From assembly GCA_034190875.2 (NCBI GenBank), contig CM067356.1:17910706-17974705 (forward strand): a stretch of 64,000 nt of DNA, given 5' to 3'. This DNA is from Urechis unicinctus. Taxonomy: Eukaryota; Annelida; Polychaeta; Xenopneusta; Urechidae. The notes below the pieces were generated by a model. The model searched no databases. It was not told the DNA's origin and saw only the letters and a program-made list of their open reading frames with translations. Both the position numbers and the translations under genes were made by a program. Positions 59,252-64,000 of the stretch are shown piece by piece; positions within the stretch are counted from its first letter, which is position 1, and every line of letters begins with the position of its first letter.

Positions 59252-59504
59252 ACTTGTTGAACAATAGAGTCAGACTTGACTCATCAGGTGGCTGTTTGAC
59301 CCCGATTGACTCCGCTGTTTGACCCCGATTGACCCTGCTGATTCATGATAAACTGGGTTTGTTTCGCAGCTGAACGCTCTTCGCTTCCTTCACAGCCACA
59401 AGAAGGGAGAGTCTTGTAAGGATGACTTCCACGGCAAGATCGTGGAGAACTACCGCCCACCACTGCCTCTGGGTAGCCGCACTCTGCGCTCGTCCTTCCA
59501 GTAA
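51623..59504 (+). CDS. Alpha-carbonic anhydrase, intracellular type, 265 residues (7 exons)
   Basis: It catalyses reversible hydration of CO2 to bicarbonate. Coding exons are 51623-51653, 56576-56767, 57101-57219, 58275-58370, 58556-58670, 58997-59106 and 59370-59504. All introns are GT-AG and the phases agree throughout. The start [15 protein letters not shown] matches the N-terminus of cytosolic animal forms, with no signal peptide. Zinc ligands are His91 and His93 (QFHFHWG) and His116 (EGHLVH). The gate-keeping Glu103 (GSEH), Glu114 and Thr198 (GSLTTPPC) are present. The position of the proton-shuttle His (human CA2 His64) is Lys63 (NGGKSITV), as in vertebrate CA3, so turnover may be slow. 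Gly115 replaces the usual Leu between Glu and His in the ELHLVH motif. In a mollusc such an enzyme would serve acid-base balance or shell-mineral supply; that role is inference. Confidence 0.95.
51660..52340. other. Carbonic anhydrase intron 1, proximal part
   Basis: Unique sequence after the donor at 51654. Open frames at 51739-52085 have no recognisable features. Confidence 0.4.
52375..52497. repeat. 33-bp minisatellite in carbonic anhydrase intron 1
   Basis: Three to four copies containing TTGTATTTCCTCATGTCACC and ATATGATGT. Confidence 0.85.
52525..52950 (+). mobile_element. SINE-like dispersed repeat, copy A
   Basis: About 400 bp alignable by eye with 56045-56430: shared words include TGTCGTAAGAGGCGACTAAT, GTGGGTTGCGACT, TGTCGGTGGACAATG, CAGTCAATCGGCTGGTGGTG and CACCATATAACGCATGAGTG. 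The 3' end runs into CTTACCTTACCTTAC. The TCGTAAGAGGCGACTAA block is a word I associate with gastropod SINEs, from memory. No clear pol III boxes were identified, so the class is tentative. Confidence 0.65.
53185..53290. repeat. ~21-bp minisatellite
   Basis: Five copies of GATCAGATGTCGGGATCTTG and variants in carbonic anhydrase intron 1. Confidence 0.85.
53431..54139 (+). mobile_element. Non-autonomous DNA transposon (MULE-like), copy 1
   Basis: A 709-bp element beginning TAGTCTACGTCCCAGACTCC and ending GGGGACCTTGACTA, with imperfect 13-base terminal inverted repeats (TAGTCNNNGTCCC). It is flanked by a 9-base target duplication with one mismatch: GGTCGAAAC at 53422-53430 and GGTCAAAAC at 54140-54148. 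It is the inverse of the copy at 54498-55204, about 88-92% identical by eye. It has no open frame of note. The 9-base duplication fits Mutator-like elements; the superfamily is inferred from that alone. Confidence 0.82.
54238..54362. repeat. ~42-bp minisatellite between the two MITE copies
   Basis: Three copies with CCTGTCGGTNGATGGCGCC and GCTGTGGTGGTGCAGTGNC. Confidence 0.85.
54365..54497 (+). mobile_element. SINE-like dispersed repeat, copy B (left part, interrupted)
   Basis: It matches copies A and C (GGAATGGCATGGTCCATTCA, ATCGTCTGGTGGTGAC, GAGGATAATTATTTGCC) and resumes at 55205-55285 after the inserted MITE (CATTTATCCTGGGTAATCAG, GTCAATCTTATT, CACCATATAACA). The MITE therefore inserted into an older SINE-like copy. 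Confidence 0.68.
54498..55204 (-). mobile_element. Non-autonomous DNA transposon (MULE-like), copy 2, inverted
   Basis: A 707-bp element from TAGTCAAGGTCCCCTAG to GGGACGCAGACTA with a perfect 9-base target duplication, TCATCCACG, at 54489-54497 and 55205-55213. It is the reverse complement of copy 1 along its whole length. Together they form a 1.8-kb inverted repeat with a spacer of about 358 bases in carbonic anhydrase intron 1. Confidence 0.88.
55520..55954 (+). CDS. Unassigned open frame, 144 codons, inside carbonic anhydrase intron 1
   Basis: ATG-to-TAG frame, Ser-rich, with an internal duplication ([13 protein letters not shown] and [13 protein letters not shown]). No family, promoter or splice partner seen. 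It might be a transposon relic or chance. Confidence 0.2.
   Translation: MCSDLEGRVSELYTDASNASLSTDARYLKPSSTTSSHCSESLSSRSELLSHSRPVLSPCSESLSLSSELLLPPPDSFKTLPYKLRLDMSEDFSDFSTHNCRLSINLTCRVSVWLPCIGVLIIDSPQSIYHPALSCYLPVTRAHD
56045..56430 (+). mobile_element. SINE-like dispersed repeat, copy C
   Basis: Same orientation and content as copy A (see 52525-52950). It ends in a much longer CTTAC/CTTTA tail at 56425-56530, about 45 bases before the acceptor of carbonic anhydrase exon 2. Confidence 0.68.
56425..56532. repeat. (CCTTA)n/(CTTTA)n microsatellite
   Basis: Tail of the SINE-like copy C. It provides an unusually long pyrimidine-rich tract just ahead of the exon 2 acceptor at 56575. Confidence 0.95.
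57485..58130. repeat. ~33-bp minisatellite in carbonic anhydrase intron 3
   Basis: About twenty copies of CCCTGAGCGGACCTTTACCC, then CACCCCACCTAG, with single-base variants and a few truncated units. Confidence 0.94.
59133..59250. repeat. (CA)n microsatellite in carbonic anhydrase intron 6
   Basis: CAGACACA-type units pass into about 38 pure CA dinucleotides, 27 bases after the exon 6 donor. Confidence 0.96.
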
Positions 59505-60095
59505 AGCCCACCCCTCTCCCGCCTCTTCACCGAGGAACCCTCGATCTACACTGACACGATGCGCTGACTACCCCATCTTTATCAGCAACTTTGGGATATT
59601 TTGTTGGCCAATGATAAGGGGTTCTATCTGTTGTCTGTGAAAGATTGAAAGGCGTTGGATTGTATATTTGTTGGTGTATGATAAGTGCTTAAGGCTAAGG
59701 TACGCTATGGTATGACCTTGTGATTGTATGACCCTGTGATTGAACGACCTTGTGAAGAGTCGACCTAATGATTGTAAGAACTGGGGTGAACTAATGTTTT
59801 CTATAGACATGGACATTATCCTAAAGACCTCCCGGTAATGTATTTCATTTTGACATGTGTATCTCTTTATGAGTGAAGTAGACTTTTATATGTTTTCAAT
59901 CCATATGCAGGTTCAGATAAAGTATTTCAATGAAGATTCTTTACACTTGACATGCAGCACATATTGATTGAGGGTGGGGTCGTTTATGGCCCATTGTTAA
60001 TTCTACTACTTTGACAAACTGTTAATTGTTAACACACAGGCATTGCAAGATTTTCATCTGAACGATCCCCAATAAACATGCTTTGGGAGATGTAA
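59505..60095 (+). terminator. 3' UTR and poly(A) signal of carbonic anhydrase
   Basis: After the TAA at 59502-59504 the sequence is AT-rich and unique. AATAAA at 60071-60076 (CCCCAATAAACATGC) is followed by a T-rich stretch, TTTCTTTCTG. A 3' UTR of about 590 bases is inferred. Confidence 0.65.
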
Positions 60096-60137
60096 TAATT
60101 TCTTTCTGTTGATTTCTTAACGTACACTTACGAAACG

Positions 60138-62415
60138 ATACTCGCGCTGAATAAGCATCCTCCTCGCCTTACTTGTGCTGAATCAGCATCCTCCTCGCCT
60201 TACTTGTGCTGAATCAGCAACCTCCTCGCCTTACTTGTTCTGAATCGGCATCCTCTTCGCCTTACTTGTTCTGAATCGGCATCCTCTTCGCCTTACTCGC
60301 GCAGAATCAGCATCCTCCTCGCCTTACTAGCGCTGAATCAGCATCTTCCTTGCCTTACGTGCGCTGAATCAGCATTCTCCTCGCCTTACTTGCGCTGAAT
60401 CAGCATCCTCCTCACCTTACTTGCGCTGAATCAGCATCCTCCTCGCCTTACTCGCGCAGAATCGGCATCCTCTTCGCCTTACTCGTGCTGAATCAGCATC
60501 TTCCTTGCCTTACTTGCGCTGAATCAGCATTCTCCTCGCCTTACTTGCGCTGAATCAGCATCCTCCTCACCTTACATGCGCTGAATCAGCATCCTCCTCG
60601 CCTAACTTGCGCTGAATCAGCACCCTCCTCACCTTACTTGTGCTGAATCAGCATCCTCCTCCCCTTGTGCTGAATCAGCATCCTCCTCACCTTACTTGTG
60701 CTGAATCAGCATTCTCCTCGCCTTACTTGCGCTGAATCAGCATCCACCTCGCCTAACTTGCGCTGAATCAGCACCCTCCTCGCCTTACTTGCGCTGAATC
60801 AGCATCCTCCTCACCTTACTCGTGCTGAATCAGCATCCTCCTCGCCTTACTTGTGCTGAATCAGCATCCTCCTCGCCTAACTTGCGCTGAATCAGCATCC
60901 TCCTCACCTTACTTGCGCTGAATCAGCATCCTCCCCTCCTAACTTGCGCTGAATAAGCATCCTCCTCACCTTACTTGCGCTGAATCAGCATTCTCCTCAC
61001 CTTACTCGCGCTGAATCAGCATCCTCCTCGCCTTACTTGTGCTGAATCAGCATCCTCCTCGCCTAACTTGCGCTGAATCAGCATCCTCCTCACCTTACTC
61101 GCGCAGAATCAGCATCCTCCTCGCATTACTTGTGCTGAATCAGCAGCATCCTCGCCTTACTTGCGCTGAATCAGCGCCCTCCTCACCTTACTCGCGCTGA
61201 ATCAGCATCCTCCTCGCCTTACTTGTGTTAAATCAGCATCCTCCTCGCCTTACTTGTGCTGAATCAGCATCCTCCTAGCCTAACTTGCGCTGAATCAGCA
61301 CCCTCCTCACCTTACTTGCGCTGAATCAGCATCCTCCTCACCTTATTCGCGCTGAATCAGCATCCTCCTCGCCTTACTTGCGCTGAATCAGCATCCTCCT
61401 AACCTTACTTGCGCTGAATCAGCACCCTCCTCACCTTACTCGCGCTGAATCAGCATCCTCCTCGCCTTACTTGTGCTGAATCAGCATCCTCCTCGCCTAA
61501 CTTGCGCTGAATCAGCATCCTCCTAACCTTACTTGCGCTGAATCAGCACCCTCCTCACCTTACTCGCGCTGAATCAGCATCCTCCTCACCTTACTTGCGC
61601 TGAATCAGCATCCTCCTCGCCTTACTTGCACTGAATCAGCATCCTCCTCGCCTTACTTGTGCTGAGTCAGCATCCTCCTCGCCTAACTTGCGCTGAATCA
61701 GCATCCTCCTAACCTTACTTGCGCTGAATCAGCACCCTCCTCACCTTACTCGCGCTGAATCAGCATCCTCCTCACCTTACTTGCGCTGAATCAGCATCCT
61801 CCTCGCCTTACTTGCGCTGAATCAGCATCCTCCTAACCTTACTTGCGCTGAATCAGCATCCTCCTTGCGCTTGCGCTGAATCAGCACCCTCCTCACCATA
61901 CTCGCGCTGAATCAGCATCCTCCTCGCCTTACTCGCACTGAATCAGCACCCTCCTCACCTTACTTGTGCTGAATCAGCATCCTCGTCGCCTTGTGCTGAA
62001 TCAGCATCCTCCTCACCTTACTCGCACTGAATCAGCATCCTCCTCACCTTACTCGCACTGAATCAGCATCCTCCTCACCTTACTTGCGCTGAATCAGCAT
62101 CCTCCTCACCTTACTCGCGCTGAATCAGCATCCTCCTCACCATCCTCGCGCTGAAATCAGCATCCTCCTAACCTTACTCGCGCTGAATCAGCATCCTCCT
62201 CACCATCCTCGCGCTGAAATCAGCATCCTCCTAACCTTACTCGCGCTGAATCAGCATCCTCCTCACCATACTCGCGCTGAATCAGCATCCTCCTAACCTT
62301 ACTCGCTCTGAATCAGCATCCTCCTCGCCTTACTCGCGCTGAATCAGCATCCTCCTCGCCTTACTCGCGCTGAATCAGCATCCTCCTCGCCTTACTCGCG
62401 CTGAATCAGCATCCT
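60138..62415. repeat. 31-bp minisatellite, ~73 copies
   Basis: Units read TTGCGCTGAATCAGCATCCT and CCTCGCCTTAC. TGCGCTGAATCAGC holds imperfect dyad symmetry (GCTGA...TCAGC) in every unit. It starts about 45 bases after the presumed cleavage site of the carbonic anhydrase transcript. Confidence 0.96.
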
Positions 62416-62419
62416 ATCC

Positions 62420-64000
62420 GCGATGCTCGTCCTACTGAATTACAAAGATGTCTTAAATCGAGTGCGTCATTGTCTATTTACATGATATACAAAATGCGCT
62501 ATCCATCTAACAGATAAAATATAATGAAGACATCGCTTTGCAGGAAGGAACGGTTGCTAGTTCACGTTGACGTCACAGGGCTTGTAGATTTTGGCGGCGC
62601 TTTTTAATGGCGGGTGCTGGCGCTTAGCTCGTGCATCTCCAGCTTCCGGTTGAACGAGTCTTGAGTAAAGAGTAATTGATTATTGAGCTTATTTCACGGA
62701 GCGATTTCCAGAGCAAAAGTTCCCGACAACAAGTCCTTAGCCTTCACCAAGACGACGCCTGTGGTCAACCTACATGGCCGCCCTCGCCGTCAACTCGCCC
62801 GTACCTACAGAACCACACCACGCGCGGGGAATTATCATTTCCATTATATATTTATAGACCGGAAATTAAAACTACTTTGTTTATTTAAATCTATAATCCA
62901 TTAATGGACAATCGCCCTCAGAGTTCATCAGTCAGAGATGAAACTCATTTCCAGCTTCACTCCCTTATCGCGAGACTTTGTTCTTGTCATTTCATGAGGC
63001 TGCTCAAGTTGTGGGGTCTTGTGCGGGTCGTCTTCAAAAAGTCATGATGCATAAATATACTCACAGTAGTAAGATCAACCCTGTCGAGTGGGAATTAAGA
63101 GCTCACATCAAATGTGCTGTATGCTTTGTATATTTCAGCCAAAAGTGGAGTACATTTTGCCAGTTTTGCAGTTGAGTTATGCGATGCGATCAAATGGCCA
63201 TTTTCAGACAAGCCATTCCAATTTGTTTAAAACATATTGCAGCGGACTTTTTTCACCCCCCAACAAACGCATACATACACACATGCACTTACGAACACAT
63301 ACACCTACCACCTCTCCATCCCTCCCAAAAATTTAAGTTAGATTTACAACCTTTCGGCCACTCGGGACATGAAAACTAAACCAATTTAGGCTAATGAAAT
63401 TCACCCCTTTTCACTTGTACCAGATTAATTGTTGTCCAATTTACGTAAACCTTTTGAATCCCTTTAAGTCAATGTTCCGCACGGGTCAGTTTCCAAATTA
63501 TATAGTCCCGGTTTAGCAAATCCAACCCTTTGATGAAAACATTCAAATCCCGTCAATTCCCTTAACAATTAACTTGCCACGTTTGATCTCCAGTTAAAGC
63601 TCTTGATAATTACAAGTCAGTCCGAACGACCCCAAGCCCCCGATCAGCCAATCACAGCTCATCACATCACGCCACCCCCATCTTTCACTATAAATACGAC
63701 AGCATCAGACACACAAGGGCATATTCCACAAGATATTCCTCAACTCGACATATTCATCCCACAACAACAATCAGAAGTAGAACCCGAACGTGCCAGTCAG
63801 CCGCGACCAAATAAAGAAAATAGAAATTCATATAAAGTCTCGGATATTATCTAGCAGGACATCAACCCTCAGCTACCTACAATCACGTCGGCGACCAACC
63901 AAACTAATCATTCTCGTCGCTCATCACCATCCCGACCCAAACACCGGTGACCAGTTGGTCATACTTTCTGAAGTGGGATCTGACTACTCTGTATTCCGGT
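62420..64000. other. Right end of the window, no gene firmly supported
   Basis: Open frames of 65-83 codons (62683-62904, 63603-63854 plus) lack recognisable domains. The latter is Pro/Gln-rich with no ATG in good context. AT-rich elsewhere. Confidence 0.4.

Noticed and set aside
62764..62860. Possible start MAALAVNSPVPTEPHHARG
   Set aside because: Good ATG context, but a stop follows after 27 codons and no donor in frame was convincing.

Overview
The window is animal nuclear DNA: genes are split by GT-AG introns, promoters carry TATA boxes, and there are LINE and SINE retroelements, MITEs and very many minisatellites. The best guess is a mollusc, probably a gastropod. This rests on an invertebrate-type intracellular alpha-carbonic anhydrase, a long multi-copy KR-processed neuropeptide precursor, and dispersed repeats of a molluscan style. 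None of these is decisive. All gene models below were assembled by eye from splice sites and reading-frame phase, with no transcript data.

Layout. (1) 1.3-7.9 kb, minus strand: a seven-exon multi-pass membrane protein gene whose last four exons look like a CD20/MS4A-type four-helix module; a possible untranslated first exon lies near 19 kb. (2) 8.85-17.7 kb: a 72-bp minisatellite carrying a dead, 5'-truncated non-LTR retrotransposon that has been amplified into three tandem 2.6-kb units. (3) 25.7-33.7 kb, minus strand: a neuropeptide precursor gene with a TATA promoter and an untranslated exon near 33.6 kb, a signal-peptide exon at 29.4 kb and one large exon encoding 23 copies of a 13-residue PFGGxNWK unit. 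No known family was recognised. (4) 41.7-42.4 kb, plus strand: a small TATA-promoter gene encoding a 132-residue orphan protein. (5) 51.6-60.1 kb, plus strand: a complete seven-exon alpha-carbonic anhydrase of 265 residues, with a Lys where the usual His proton shuttle sits. Its 4.9-kb first intron holds two oppositely oriented 0.7-kb transposons with 9-bp target duplications, plus SINE-like repeats.

More than thirty separate tandem arrays, with units of 2 to 72 bp, cover roughly a quarter of the window. Several keep long open frames on one or both strands and so imitate genes. Transposons have repeatedly landed inside these arrays (the LINE at 9 kb, a tRNA-derived SINE at 34.7 kb), and one MITE sits inside an older SINE-like copy. 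The genes do not form a pathway. The peptide precursor and the carbonic anhydrase are the two best-supported and most informative loci.
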